DNA of 64,000 bases, from contig NW_026623008.1 of NCBI RefSeq assembly GCF_023065955.2, forward strand, positions 25,137,001 through 25,201,000. The letters run 5' to 3'. This document shows positions 11,196 through 22,692 of the stretch, in pieces. The position numbers and the translations under genes are program-made. Below the pieces are notes generated by a model. The model did not search any database. It saw nothing but the letters and a program-made list of their open reading frames with translations, and was not told the origin of the DNA. Each line of letters opens with the position of its first letter. Position 1 is the first letter of the stretch. This DNA comes from Ursus arctos. Lineage: Eukaryota > Chordata > Mammalia > Carnivora > Ursidae.

Positions 11196-11559
11196 GCAAG
11201 AGGTATATTTCACTGCGTGGCTCTGCCACAGCAAAACGTGATACAAGGCCTGACTTTCAGCCTCAAGGAGCTTCCTAACCAGTTAGGAAGCTTGTCGCTC
11301 ATTACACAACCCGTGAGCAAGCAGCGGGAGAAAGGTAAGTTTAAAGGGGGCTGGCGATTGAGGTGGGGAGGTGACTCCTCAGCCTTGTGCTAGAATGCAC
11401 CCACCAAGCGAGAAAGATCGGTGTTGGAGTACGAGGAGAAGAAAGGAGAATTGCATTCAAAATGCAGACAGCAGAACGGCAAAATCTGAGCCTGTGGGAC
11501 AATAAACACAGCAAGCCACGGGCTATACGGGCAGAGAGAAACCTGCTGCAGACTTCCCG

Positions 11560-11771
11560 GTGGTCCTGCCCCTCTGCTGGGGGGCCCCATCCACAGTGAG
11601 TGACTCCCCTGAGCCCCAGTCCTTCTTCAGGGTGTCCTGCCCCTCTGCTGGGGGCCCCACCCACAGTGAGTGACTCCCCTGAGCCCCAGTCCTTCTTCAG
11701 GGTGTCCTGCCCCTCTGCTGGGGGGCCCCACCCACAGTGAGTGACTCCCCTGAGCCCCAGTCCTTCTTCAG
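11560..11771. repeat. Minisatellite, three units of 70-71 bp
   Basis: Three head-to-tail copies at about 11560-11630, 11631-11700 and 11701-11771 are nearly identical. They differ by one or two G residues in the GGGGGCCCC run and one C/T change (CCATCC versus CCACCC). Each unit contains TCCTGCCCCTCTGCTGGGG and AGTGAGTGACTCCCCTGAGC. The unit length is not a multiple of 3, so the minus-strand open frame across it reads each copy in a different frame, which argues against coding. Confidence 0.95.
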
Positions 11772-12152
11772 GGTCCGTGCTCCACACCTGCGCTCCTGTG
11801 ATCTAAAGTCTCTAGATACAGTATGAGGACAGACACGGAGGCCCTCTAGAACAGTCTGAGTTCCTAGGTCTGGGAGCAGAGGGGCGGGGAAGGATGCAAC
11901 ACCGTTGATGGAGCACTAAGGGCTCTGTAGCAGGGGGCTCCCATACGACCACCCTGGAAGATGGGCAAGATGGGTAGTGTGACTTCCATTCCCAAGAAGC
12001 CAAACCTTGCACACGTCCCCGTGTTAATAAACGTACAAACGACCTGGGTATAATTCTAGGCCTACCCTCATGGTACTCTACTGTTTCACAGGAAAACAAC
12101 GTGAGAAGACGTGACCGTCCTGTTCCGCTAGACGAATAAAGACAAACGTCCG

Positions 12153-12353
12153 GGGGCGCCTGGGTGGCAGAGCGGTTAAGCGTCTGCCTTCGGCTCAGGG
12201 CGTGATCCCGGCGTTATGGGATCGAGTCCCACATCGGATTCCTCCGCTATGAGCCTGCTTCTCCCTCTCCCACTCCCTCTGCTTGTGTTCCCTCTCTCGC
12301 TGGCTGTCTCTATCTCTGTCAAATAAATAAATAAAATCTTTAAAAAAAAAAAA
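12153..12353 (+). mobile_element. SINEC (CAN SINE), young arctoid-type subfamily
   Basis: Full-length copy with GCGCCTGGGTGGCAGAGCGG, then CAGGGCGTGATCCCGGCGTT and a long pure A run after AAAATCTTT. Perfect 15-bp target-site duplication AAAGACAAACGTCCG flanks it at 12138-12152 and 12354-12368, so it is recent. Confidence 0.97.
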
Positions 12354-12609
12354 AAAGACAAACGTCCGTACAGAGAAGACCCTGGTATGCCGTGAGAACA
12401 CCTTTCCCTGGAGACCGGAATTCATGACACACTGATCTCGCTTGTTTTCTGCTTCTAAGCCAGACACTGTGGAGTCATCCTCCACCTCTTTCTTTTTATT
12501 TTCACTCCCCAGTCCCTATAAATTCACCCTTAACTTCAGGGACAATGCCTTTCTGTTAATATCATACAAAGCCACGCCATCTTCTCTCTTATTGGTCAAG
12601 CTCCAGCTA

Positions 12610-12718
12610 CCAATGTCTCCTGCCTGGCCTGGCAGTCACCAGTCTGACCCCTAATCCAGTGCATTTTCCCCACGGCAGCTAAACTGTGCCAAAATCCTCT
12701 GCTTAAAACCTTCATTCG
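12610..12718 (+). repeat. L2 LINE fragment
   Basis: CACGGCAGCTAAACTGTGCC followed by CTCTGCTTAAAACCTTCATT matches the L2 segment 'cacagcagccagagtgatc ... ctgcttaaaaccctt'. An L1 fragment begins directly after it. Confidence 0.5.
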
Positions 12719-13090
12719 AAAGGCATCTAGCACTCATCTCTAGCTAACATCATACTTAACAGTGAAAAGACTGAATGTTTTAAGATCAAGAGCGAAACCA
12801 GGACGTCCAGTTTTACCACTTCTATTCAAGACTGTACTGGAGAGCCTAAATAAATAAATGGAAGACATCTCGATTGGAAAGGAAAAACTAAAACAAAAAC
12901 ATTTATTCACAGATAATTAAAAAAAAATACATTAGAAGTATTAATCACAACTTCAGCAAGGTCACAGGACATAAGACCAATGTATAAAAACCAACTATAT
13001 TTCTATATATTAGCAGTGAATAATCCAAAAATAAAATAAAGTAAAAAATAATTCTATTCACAGTAGCATCAAAAAGAATAAAAATCCTAA
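12719..13090 (+). mobile_element. L1 ORF2 fragment (reverse transcriptase end)
   Basis: Diverged remains of L1 ORF2: CTAACATCATACTTAACAGT, GACGTCCAGTTTTACCACTT, ACTGGAGAGCCTAAATAAAT, CAGCAAGGTCACAGGACATA and CAGTAGCATCAAAAAGAATA occur in the order of the RT palm/thumb coding region. It is broken by stops and indels and cannot make protein. Confidence 0.75.
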
Positions 13091-13302
13091 GAGAAACTTC
13101 CAGTCCAAGATGGAGAGCCAAGCCAACATGTTAAACTGCCCTTCACCCTGAGCCCCTAAGTTCTCATGGAAATAGTCGAAGGTATATTAAAAAGAGCCAA
13201 TATAAATGTCCACTCTGGGAACTAGGAAAAAAGACAGATACCTACATGCTACAAACACTAAGGAATTTCTACAAGATGCAGGGCCAGTATGACACGATTA
13301 AG
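13091..13302. other. Possible L1-derived AT-rich sequence
   Basis: Contains AGTCCAAGATGGAGAGCC, a phrase common at old L1 5' ends, but it is too short and diverged to classify. It sits between an ORF2 piece and a SINEC. Confidence 0.3.
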
Positions 13303-13316
13303 AAAAAGCCTAGCCA

Positions 13317-13517
13317 TGGGGCGCCTGGGTAGCGCAGTCGTTAAAAGCGTCTGCCTTCGGCTCAGGGCGTGATCCCGGCGTTCCGGGATCGAGTCCCACA
13401 TCGGGCTCCTCCGCTGGGAGCCTGCTTCTTCCTCTCTCACTCCCCTGCTGTGTTCCCTCTCTCGCTGGCTGTCTCTCTGTCACATAAATAAATAAAAAAT
13501 CTTTAAAATAAAAAAAA
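13317..13517 (+). mobile_element. SINEC (CAN SINE), young subfamily
   Basis: Head GGGGCGCCTGGGTAGCGCAG, then CAGGGCGTGATCCCGGCGTT and an (AAAT)n/A tail. Perfect 14-bp target-site duplication AAAAAGCCTAGCCA at 13303-13316 and 13518-13531. Confidence 0.96.
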
Positions 13518-13572
13518 AAAAAGCCTAGCCAGACAAGATGTTGACAGAGAAATACAACTTAAAATGCGTTCT

Positions 13573-13772
13573 GGGGGCACCTGAGTGGCTCAGTCGATTA
13601 AGCGTCTGCCCTCGGCTCACATCATGATCCCAGGGTCCTGGGATTGAGCCCCTCGTCGGGCTCTCTGCTCAGCAGAGAATCTGCTTGTTTCTCTCCCTCT
13701 GCCCCCCGACCCTGCTTGTGCTCTCTCCTGTATCTCTCTCTCAAATAAATAAATTTTTTTAAAAATCTTACA
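13573..13772 (+). mobile_element. SINEC (CAN SINE), older subfamily
   Basis: GGGGGCACCTGAGTGGCTCA, TCATGATCCCAGGGTCCTGG, CTCTCTGCTCAGCAGAGAAT and a TCAAATAAATAAAT tail. No convincing target-site duplication. It is only about 40 bp from the previous SINEC, so it is part of a local SINE cluster. Confidence 0.9.
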
Positions 13773-13774
13773 AA

Positions 13775-14930
13775 AAAATCCAATGATACCCTGAGAGATA
13801 TAACTAAAACAATGGCAGAAATATTAAAAATAGAGGAATTGGGAAAGAGGGGGACCCAATAAATGCAAACCTAAAAAAAAAGAAGGTGGTTTTACCAGCA
13901 TCAAAGTAGAATTTAAGACCAAACAAACAAACAAAAAAAGAACTGGGGGACTAAAGATAACTTTTATATTGAAAAAATGATAAAATTCACTCTTTATATC
14001 TAATGTTTAAACATACTTACATGCTGAAAAGTATAACACCAAAATATATAAAGTAAAAACTTAGAAATAAAAGGATCAATTGCCAAGAACAATAGTGAAA
14101 ATGTGAAAACATTGCACTGCTTATCCTTGACAAACCTCATTCAGACAGTAAGAAATTAGAAAAATTACATAATGTGAATAACACACATTTTTTCACAAAA
14201 AAATTATTTCTTTCAAATATTTGTAGAACACTTATAAAAAAAATGATCTTATACTGTAGGGAAAAAAGTCAGCCAATTCTCCAAAGTGGAAATCATCATC
14301 TGGTCCCTAATGCAGTACAACCAGATAATAATTTTTTAAGCATAAAAAATATTACTGGAAAATCTGAGGGAAAAAATCCTAGAGTCAAGGAAGGCACAAA
14401 ACCACAATTAGAGACTCCTCCTAAAATAACGACCATCCATCAGAATGTATGGGATACGGTCGAAGTTATTCTTAGGGGAAAATGTCTCAATGTTTTTGTT
14501 ATCAAACAAGAAATAATGAAACTAATTCAATTCACGAAATCAGCAAAAGAGCAACATTCGCCCAAGGTAAGAGGGAGAAAAGAATGAATAAAGATAAAAG
14601 CAGAAATGAATCCGTTAGATAATAGAGAAAGAACAAAATTGATATCCCTACAGGTGGAATGCTAAAAGGACCAATAAAACAGGCAAACTTCTGACAAGAC
14701 GAATTGAGTAAAAAGAAAGAAAACACAAACACACAGGAGCAGACGCGAGATAGAAGATCGCTCCCGATACCAGAGAGATGGGGAGACTGTGTATGATTCT
14801 AGGCTGAGACCCCTGACCATCTCCATAAAACGGATGATTTCCTGGACAAACATACAAATAGAAACTGATTCATGAATAAGAACACCTGAGTAGACTAAGA
14901 ACCACGCAAAAACATGAAAATAATTCACAA
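13775..14930 (+). mobile_element. Old, decayed L1M ORF2 fragment (endonuclease to early RT)
   Basis: Phrases such as GTGGTTTTACCAGCATCAAA with GTAGAATTTAAGACCAAA, GGATACGGTCGAAGTTATTC with TTAGGGGAAAATGTC, CCGTTAGATAATAGAGAAAG and ATTTCCTGGACAAACATAC keep the order of L1 ORF2. It holds an open frame at 14174-14587, a remnant too diverged for a functional protein. It covers an earlier ORF2 part than the fragment at 12719, so they are separate insertions. Confidence 0.6.
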
Positions 14931-16560
14931 GAACCCAGAAGTCCCCACCCAACACACACTTGCTGTCCCCCCATCCATCCCCCAACGAGCTGCGCTCGGA
15001 AACCTTCAAGGAGTCCATATTCCACTCCTTCCTGCTATTCAGGCTGTCCCCTGGGGTCATCTCCCCACCCAGTGTCCTCCAAGCCGGGAGCTCCTCTGCC
15101 TGCAGGGACCCCAGGAGGCACAGCACTCTTTCCCCTCTGCTAAGCCTGCAGGCCCTCGGTGGTGAAGTGAACGGAAATGAGCAGGTGGGGAAGATCACAG
15201 AAGGGAGACCCCAAGCAGGGGACCACCGAGTGAAGGCATAAACCCGGGGGGCCTCCTCCTCACACATGGCTGGTTGGCCAGAGTGGGCTGCGCTGGGGCC
15301 GGGAACACAACCAGGGCCTCCCCTCCCAAGACCCCCTCCCCACCCTTCCAGGCCAGACCAGCCCCCCCACCTCCCATGGGTGTTCTGCATTGCACTCTCA
15401 CAGTGAGCAAACCCAAGTGGCAGAAAGCAGAGGTCTGACGACATCCGTGTGGACCTCAGAGCAGGGAAAGCTGGAACGGCTCCGGGACGCAGAACCGGAG
15501 TCTGCCTCCAGCTGTCCACACCCCAGCGAAGCACCCCATTAGCCTTTCCATCTTTCAACTTCATTCAACATCCATCAAAAGTCTATGCAAGGGCCCCACA
15601 GATGGTGTCACTGAGCTCAGGCCCCGGTGGTGAGGACGCACTCCCTTGTAACCTCATCCAGACTCTCCAGTCCCAGTTTCCCCTGTTTTATCTCTAGCTC
15701 TGATGTCCTTGAATGCTCAACTCACATATTCACATCCATACCCACTGCCCCCATTAGCAGGTAGCCCCCAAGAAGACAGCGGCTCTGCTGTGCTTGCTAC
15801 CGCATCCCCTGCACCCAGGCCACTGTCTGGAACATAAGGGGTGTCATGACATAGCTGTTCAGTGAAGAGGACTGCAGTCCCTGTGCCCCCCCAAGTGTCA
15901 CTGGAGACCTTGTGCACCAAACCTGCCGACTGTCAAGGCAGGATGGATAAGCCCGGCCTTATCCGGGACAAACTACTAGCCAGAGGGGCCCCGGGTGCCC
16001 CCACCCTTGCTGCAGGCTTGGCAGCCTCACCTCTGCACTGCCCTAAGAGGGCAGGAAGCAGGAGAAAAGAGGGCTGGCGCTGTCCTGTAAGTGTTGTTTG
16101 TGACCCTGCTCCAGGAGCCCGCAAGCTAAGGGCACAGAGCACCTTAAACAAAGCCTCGAGAGTTAAAGCACCCGCCAGGGAACGGCTCATTACTGTTCTG
16201 CTCATTAGCACCCTGAGCTCCCCAGGGCTTGGCTGGTAAGCCACTAACCCTCTGGCTCCCTGGGGAGCCCAAAGCCTGGCTGGCAGAACCAGACGAGGCT
16301 GGCCACGGACCACGGCAGGCCACCAGGTCAACAAAAGCAGAGAGCTAGGACTCTGGGGCCTTGACTTCTGTCCCAGACAGGTCAGCCTGTCTGCACAGGC
16401 CGCAGCCTCCCTGCCTGTCTCCATCCTTGACGTGAGCTCTCTCTCTCCCTTGGGAGACAGCTCAGGGGGGGCAGGAAAGCCCTCTCCCGAGTTTTCTCTT
16501 CCAATGACCAGGATGGGGTCTGAGAGAGTGGGAACTCTGCTCCAAACTCCTTTCTTGGGG
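14931..16560. other. Intronic sequence; chance long minus-strand open frames; possible L2 tail
   Basis: Mostly unrecognised, GC-richer intron. About 15690-15850 vaguely resembles an L2 3' end (AAGAAGACAGCGGCTCTGCT, CCACTGTCTGGAACATAAGG). The minus strand stays open for 300 codons (14662-15564) and 227 codons (15933-16616). Neither has a recognisable domain, and the first runs into the L1 remnant. Confidence 0.35.
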
Positions 16561-16569
16561 GGTGGGGGG

Positions 16570-16720
16570 CGGTGGAGGCGCAGAGGGAGAGGGAGAATCT
16601 CCAGCAGGCTCCACACTTAGCACAGAGCCCAATGCAGGGCTCGATCTCCCAACCCCAAGATCATGACCTGAGCTGAAATCAAGAGTCAGACGCTTAACCA
16701 ACTGCGCCACCCAGGCGCCT
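16570..16720 (-). mobile_element. SINEC (CAN SINE), lacking its 3' tail
   Basis: Reverse-oriented copy: GAGAATCTCCAGCAGGCTCC, AAGATCATGACCTGAGCTGA, ATCAAGAGTCAGACGCTTAA and CCACCCAGGCGCC. The A-rich tail expected at the low-coordinate end is absent, replaced by a G-rich run near 16557-16570. The element is therefore 3'-truncated. It lies 450 bp downstream of the CSMD2 exon and in the same orientation as the gene. Confidence 0.85.
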
Positions 16721-17148
16721 CTGTCCCCAAATCCTGATTCTATGCCCGCAGTCAAGGCCATACAAATGCAAGGCAAATTCCAACAAGTATTGACGGTTTC
16801 CAAGTACAGGATGGAGACATGATCACTACTTGCCTTCAACACATATCTGCTGCGTCCAAGGGGAGAAATTAGATTTCCACACGTGCAAAGAATATACACC
16901 AACAGATACACACACACATACAAATCCACGCAAAATCCATTTTAACAGGAAGACTTGAATTTCTCTCAAACTCTTTGTGTCTTCTAACTCCTCTTCCCAA
17001 GTACACTACCCATCAGTCCCGCCTACCGGCTGCTTCTAAGCTGGAGAAAGGAATTTGGAAACGTAAAGAAAGCAGAGGACTTGAGGACAGAGCCCACAGA
17101 GGGCTTTCTTGGCGAGCGGGCTTGGCTCGGGGCCCCCGCTGTTGGCTA

Positions 17149-18049
<901 letters not shown>

Positions 18050-19672
18050 GCTCGGGCTCCTTCACCGAGAAAACAATTCCCACTGCACTCCCTCCAGCCT
18101 TGTCTCTCTCTTCCCTTTCACTGCCAAATTTCTAGAAAACACAATCTGTCTATACTTTCTGTCTCCATTCCCTTCCTTCCCACTCACTCTCCAGCCCTGT
18201 CACTTCTGCCTTCCGGTCTATTGATCCACCCAGGCAGGTGCGCTCAGGTCATGATGGGCAGTGGGTACTTTTCGGTCTTCACTTTAACAGACCTCTGTCT
18301 CTGCTGCCATTAAGACTGTTGCTCAGACACACCCTCCTTCTGGAAACACTCCTGCCAGGCCAGAGCAGCTCAGACTTCACCGTGCATGCACAGCACCTGG
18401 GTGCCCAGCGGAAATGTGAACTCTGACCTTCTGATGGGACAGCATCCTGCTGGGGCCAGAGGCTGTTCCTCTCACTGGATCTAATGATGCTGTTGCTTGG
18501 GGAACCACAGGCTCTCTCCCTCACCACTGCCCTCTCCTTCCGTCCACCCCCTGCTCTTCCTCTGGCCCCTTTCCAGGCTTGGTGTTGGGACCTCTCCTCC
18601 TCTCTGTCTGGTCTAAAGGACCTCCCCATTTGCCCACTGACAACCCACAACGTCACAGTGCAGGCTAGACTTCCCTCTGAGCTCCAGCCCCGACATCTCC
18701 TTTGGGATGCTCAGGCTTGTGGTGTCCCCCTCCCTCCCTCTCCTCTGACACTTCCTCTCCATCACAACCCCACAGGCAATGTACCGCCCTGTCTCTACCC
18801 CCACTCCCGCCCTCCCCGCCCACACCAGTCTCTCTCTTGGACTGCCATAATAACCTCCTAACTGGTCAACCGCATTTAATCTGGTCCTTGCCAACACTGC
18901 AGCCCGGGGTGTCTTTTTATCTTTTTTTTAAAGATTTTATTTATTAATTTGATGTAGAGAGACAGCCAGCGAGAGAGGGAACACAAGCAGGGGGAGTGGG
19001 AGAGGAAGAAGCAGGCTCCCAGCGGAGGAGCCTGATGTGGGGCTCAATCCCAGAATGCTGGGATCACACCCTGAGCCGAAGGCAGACGCTTAACGACTGC
19101 GCAACCCAGGCACCCCTACCGGGGTGTCTTTTTAAAACGGAAATCTGATCAGGTTATTTTCCCTCCCCTCAACCTACACCAAACCTTCCATGATTCTTCA
19201 TGGCTGTTCAATAAGGAAAAAAATCACTTATAGGCCCGGGAGGGTCTCTGCATCATCTGGCCCTTAGTGACCTCTTAGACCCAGTGTCCACTAGCCTTCT
19301 AGTCAAACACTGCCCTCTCCTCTTTTCTACCAGCCATGCTATCTTCCTGCACAACCACAGGACCTTTGCACATTCTCTTTTCCTAGAATACTCTGCCCTA
19401 CTTTCTGGGCATATTTATCTTTCAGATCTCAGTCCAGTGTCTCTCCTTGACTAGCTCAACCCCTCTATTACATGTTCTCATGACACCATAAGCTCTCCTT
19501 GATAGCACTTATCATAGAAGCAAATTTCCATCCTTCCACGTGATTAGTTCATAAGTATCTGTCTCCTTGCCAAGCTGCAAGCTCCATGAGAAGACAGACC
19601 ATATGTGAGTTTTCCCGTCTCTGAATCCACACCCCAAACTCAGTATCAGGCACATGGTAAATTTTTAATAAT
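18050..19672 (+). mobile_element. Long L2 LINE copy (RT region to 3' end), split by a SINEC
   Basis: About 1.4 kb of L2 in forward order. It runs from an RT-region part (CTATACTTTCTGTCTCCATT; GACACACCCTCCTTCTGGAA; GTTGGGACCTCTCCTCCTCT) through GGACTGCCATAATAACCTCC and TAACTGGTC, AAATCTGATCAGGTTA, ACAACCACAGGACCTTTGCA and GCAAGCTCCATGAGAAGACA, to the terminal GGCACATGGTAAATTTTTAA. Long L2 copies like this are uncommon. All frames are broken. Confidence 0.75.
18920..19118 (-). mobile_element. SINEC (CAN SINE) inserted in L2
   Basis: Reverse-oriented full copy: AAAGATTTTATTTATTAATT tail, then GAGAGAGGGAACACAAGCAG, GGGATCACACCCTGAGCCGA and CAACCCAGGCACCCC. A 16-bp target-site duplication CCGGGGTGTCTTTTTA lies at 18904-18919 and 19119-19134. 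It divides the L2 copy. Confidence 0.96.
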
Positions 19673-19689
19673 TTAATATGTGGCTTCTA

Positions 19690-19870
19690 TTTAGTGAGTG
19701 TTTGGTTAGACACTCTTCTAAGAACTTCGTATAGACTGCGTTGTTTAAGCCTCACAAACAGCCCTCACAGATGGATACTATTAATATCCATTTTACAGAT
19801 GAAAAACTAAGGCAAGAGAAATTGAGGAATGGAGCCCCAACCACACCGTTACTCACAGAAGGGGTTCACA
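19690..19870 (-). repeat. MIR SINE
   Basis: AAGAACTTCGTATAGACTGC, GATACTATTAATATCCATTT and TACAGATGAAAAACTAAGGC match the reverse MIR 3' half. Confidence 0.65.
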
Positions 19871-20287
19871 CGTGAACGGCCACTTCAGACCCCCCTCCCT
19901 CCTTCACTCTGATGCTGATAAATGGACTCAACACTAATTTTTTTTTAAAGCCCACTTAGGGATTAACTGACAAAGGACAGTTAGTCTCTGAAATGACTTC
20001 ACTATTGAGAACTCTCTTAACACAAAGTATCCCATTAAAGGAGACAAAACTTAAAGTCTTCTGAATAAATGCTAAAGGGGCATTTGATAAAATCGGACGT
20101 GTAACCCTGATTAAAATTAGCATTTGGAACTAAGACAAAGATTTCCTTACCATGACACAGCATCCATTTTAGAACAATAACCGACATCATACTTACGGCG
20201 AAACACGTGATTGAGCTTAGGAATGAGACAGAAATGCGACTATCACTTGTGAGGTTTCCTGACTTATTGGAAGAGCTAACTCATGCA

Positions 20288-20318
20288 ACACACACGCACA
20301 CACACGCACACACACACA
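20288..20318. repeat. (CA)n microsatellite
   Basis: Imperfect ACACACGCACACACACGCAC run with two G interruptions, inside the L1M remnant. Confidence 0.85.
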
Positions 20319-20813
20319 AAAGGAGCAAGAAAAAACATGGTTTGCAAATGGTATTTTAATATACCCAAAACCCAAAGAAATCAATTATAAAGCTATTAGT
20401 ACTGATTAAAAAAAAAACTCTGTAACATAGCCAAAAGCAAAATAAGTTTACAAAATCAATACCATTTCCATATGCCAGTGACTGATAAAAATATAAAGAA
20501 AAAAGTTCTTTATGATAACTACAACATGCATGCAAGACATAGAAATAAGCTCAGTAAGAAATGAGCAGGCACTGTATGAAAATGCCTTTTCGAGAGGGAT
20601 TTTAAAAACCTGAATAATTGAAGAGACATAACGTCATCTTGAGCAGGAAGACGAACTACTGAAAGGTTAATTTAGAATATTAACCTTTTGAAAAGTTAAT
20701 TTATAAGCTTAATGCAATTCTGATCAAAAGCCCAATGACCTGTTTTAAATTTGGTAAAATGATACCTAAGTTTAAGTGGAAAACTAGATGGTCATAGACA
20801 ATGCATATTTTTT

Positions 20814-21011
20814 TTTTTAAAGATTATTTATTTATTTATTTGACAGAGATAGAGACAGCCAGTGAGAGAGGGAACACAAGCAGGGGGAGTGGGAGAGGAA
20901 GAAGCAGGCTCATAGAGGAGGAGCCTGACGTGGGGCTCGAACCCGGAATGCCGGGATCACGCCCTGAGCCGAAGGCAGACGCTTTAACCGCTGTGCCACC
21001 CAGGCGCCCCT
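20814..21011 (-). mobile_element. SINEC (CAN SINE), young subfamily
   Basis: Reverse-oriented full copy with AAAGATTATTTATTTATTTA, GGGATCACGCCCTGAGCCGA and GTGCCACCCAGGCGCCCC. Perfect 16-bp target-site duplication ACAATGCATATTTTTT at 20798-20813 and 21012-21027. Confidence 0.96.
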
Positions 21012-21654
21012 ACAATGCATATTTTTTGAAATGGTAGTGAATGCAGTACCCTTCCTCTGCAAGATACTAACCAGAACCACCAAATGAGGCTGATGAAAAC
21101 AGAGTGGCGGTCCAGGAGCGGACGGGCAGAACGTGAACCAGTGTTGCGGGAACAGTCTTAACACACGTAAGAATGGAAATACGTACAAGACAATATTAAA
21201 AAACCAATGAGAAAAGAAAAACATTTTTGCACGGTCACCAAATTAACTGGAAAAAGAACCGCTACCTCCCCAACTCACGCCATCTACTAAAATAAATTCC
21301 AGATGCAGAAAAGAGAACAAAATCAGGCCCCCAAAAAAATAATTAGAAAAAATATAGGCAAATAATTATCTGGTTGACTTTTCTGAACAGAAAAACTGGA
21401 AAATACTACAAACCTGGTAGTTTTATGCAAAAAGTACATATATGTCAAAAATAGAAACAGAAAAGGATAGAAAAATGTTAGGACAAAAGTCATTGCCGTA
21501 ATATACAAAGAACTGTTGCAAATCAATAGGAAAACAACAAGCACTATCACTGAAAAATCAGACAGGGTCTTGAACAAATCAGTTTACAAAAGAAGACATA
21601 AGTGGCCCAGAAACCAGAAAAATATTCAGCCACAATAATAATGAAATAAAGCTT

Positions 21655-22480
21655 CAAAGGAGCCCCCTAATTCACTTCCCTAAACTTCCCCTCATTGGCA
21701 CAGGCACCAGATCTACTCATGTTTCTAAAATCTGCCCGGTGATGTCATTGTATTATGTCATTTATTCATTCATTTGTTCGTTCATTCATTCCTCTAGGTT
21801 AGACCCGGTGAGGGGCCACGGGGCCCAGATCCTAGACCAGAGATAAGCAAACACACCAATGTGGGCACCGAGTGATGCACAGAGTGCATCTTGAGGTCAG
21901 AGCCCACAGGGGCCACACCGTAAAGGCCACCACCATCCGTGTCCCAGACCACCACCGATACCAACATTTACCACCATCCCCAGCATCCCGGGCTGCTGCC
22001 TGGGCTCAGAGCGGCGCAGATCTGCCATTTCTAATTCAGAATCTGGATATAAACGGTACTCCTGCTACAGAGAAAGCAGTGAAGGGGCTCACAACAGAGC
22101 CCCTGGGAACACTTTCCACGTACGGGGACAAGAAAGGTGATGGAGTAGGGGGCAGGGAGGCAGGCAGAACGGTGGGAGGAGAACCAGAGGGCATTTCCAC
22201 GCAGGAGAACTTGACTTAATGTATTGAGCACCACAAACAGGCTAAGATGAGGGTCTGGGGCAAGGTCACTCGGTTTGGTGTCTCAGTGGTCCCTCTGGAA
22301 GTAGAACGCTGAGAGTGCGAGATTCGTCCTGGTCCCTGCTGCATCCCCAATGCCGACAATTCAGTAAGTGTTGAATGGATACACGAATTATAGCGAAGGC
22401 AGGTGGACAGAGGCCAGATCGTAGTAAGGAAAGGCAAGATGGACTGGTGACAAGGCGGAAGCCCTTATATCTTAAATAAT
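21655..22480. other. Intronic sequence, short L2-like bits only
   Basis: A (TTCA)n-like stretch at 21762-21791 may be a remnant of an L2 3' end. TGCATCCCCAATGCCGACAA with TTCAGTAAGTGTTGAATGG at about 22341-22379 looks like a forward L2 tail. The rest is unrecognised. Confidence 0.4.
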
Positions 22481-22637
22481 AATTTATACATTTTGCTCAT
22501 TGGATTTGGAAAATACAGGCACGGATGAACAAAAAGGAAACATTATAACCGCACCATCCCTGCAGAGGCAACTGCTATTAATATTTTCATTTTTTTCTAG
22601 ATTTTTCCAGACACGTTTCACACTGTGTAGCTAATAC

Positions 22638-22692
<55 letters not shown>

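Larger units (their letters stand above)
20040..21650 (+). mobile_element. L1M ORF2 remnant (RT to C-terminus), split by a SINEC
   Basis: Ordered L1 ORF2 phrases: AAAGGGGCATTTGATAAAAT, CCGACATCATACTTACGGCG, ATAAGCTTAATGCAATTCTG with ATCAAAAGCCCAATGACC, TACCTAAGTTTAAGTGGAA, AATATACAAAGAACTGTTGC with AAATCAATAGGAAAAC, and ATTCAGCCACAATAATAATG. Many stops and indels. A CA microsatellite lies at about 20288-20318 and a SINEC at 20814-21011. Confidence 0.7.

Noticed and set aside
11560..11771. CRISPR-like array
   Set aside because: Direct repeats without unique spacers in mammalian intron; it is a minisatellite.
12153..12230. tRNA gene
   Set aside because: The tRNA-like head with A and B box resemblance is the tRNA-Lys-derived part of a SINEC, and the same applies to the other SINEC copies.
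14662..15564. 300-codon minus-strand open frame as a gene
   Set aside because: No recognisable domain and biased composition. It overlaps L1 remnants at its end and lacks splice or promoter context. Opposite-strand frames are also open here, as is common in GC-richer intron.
15933..16616. 227-codon minus-strand open frame as an upstream or downstream exon
   Set aside because: No similarity to CUB or Sushi domains, no expected cysteine pattern, and it runs into SINEC-like G-rich sequence.
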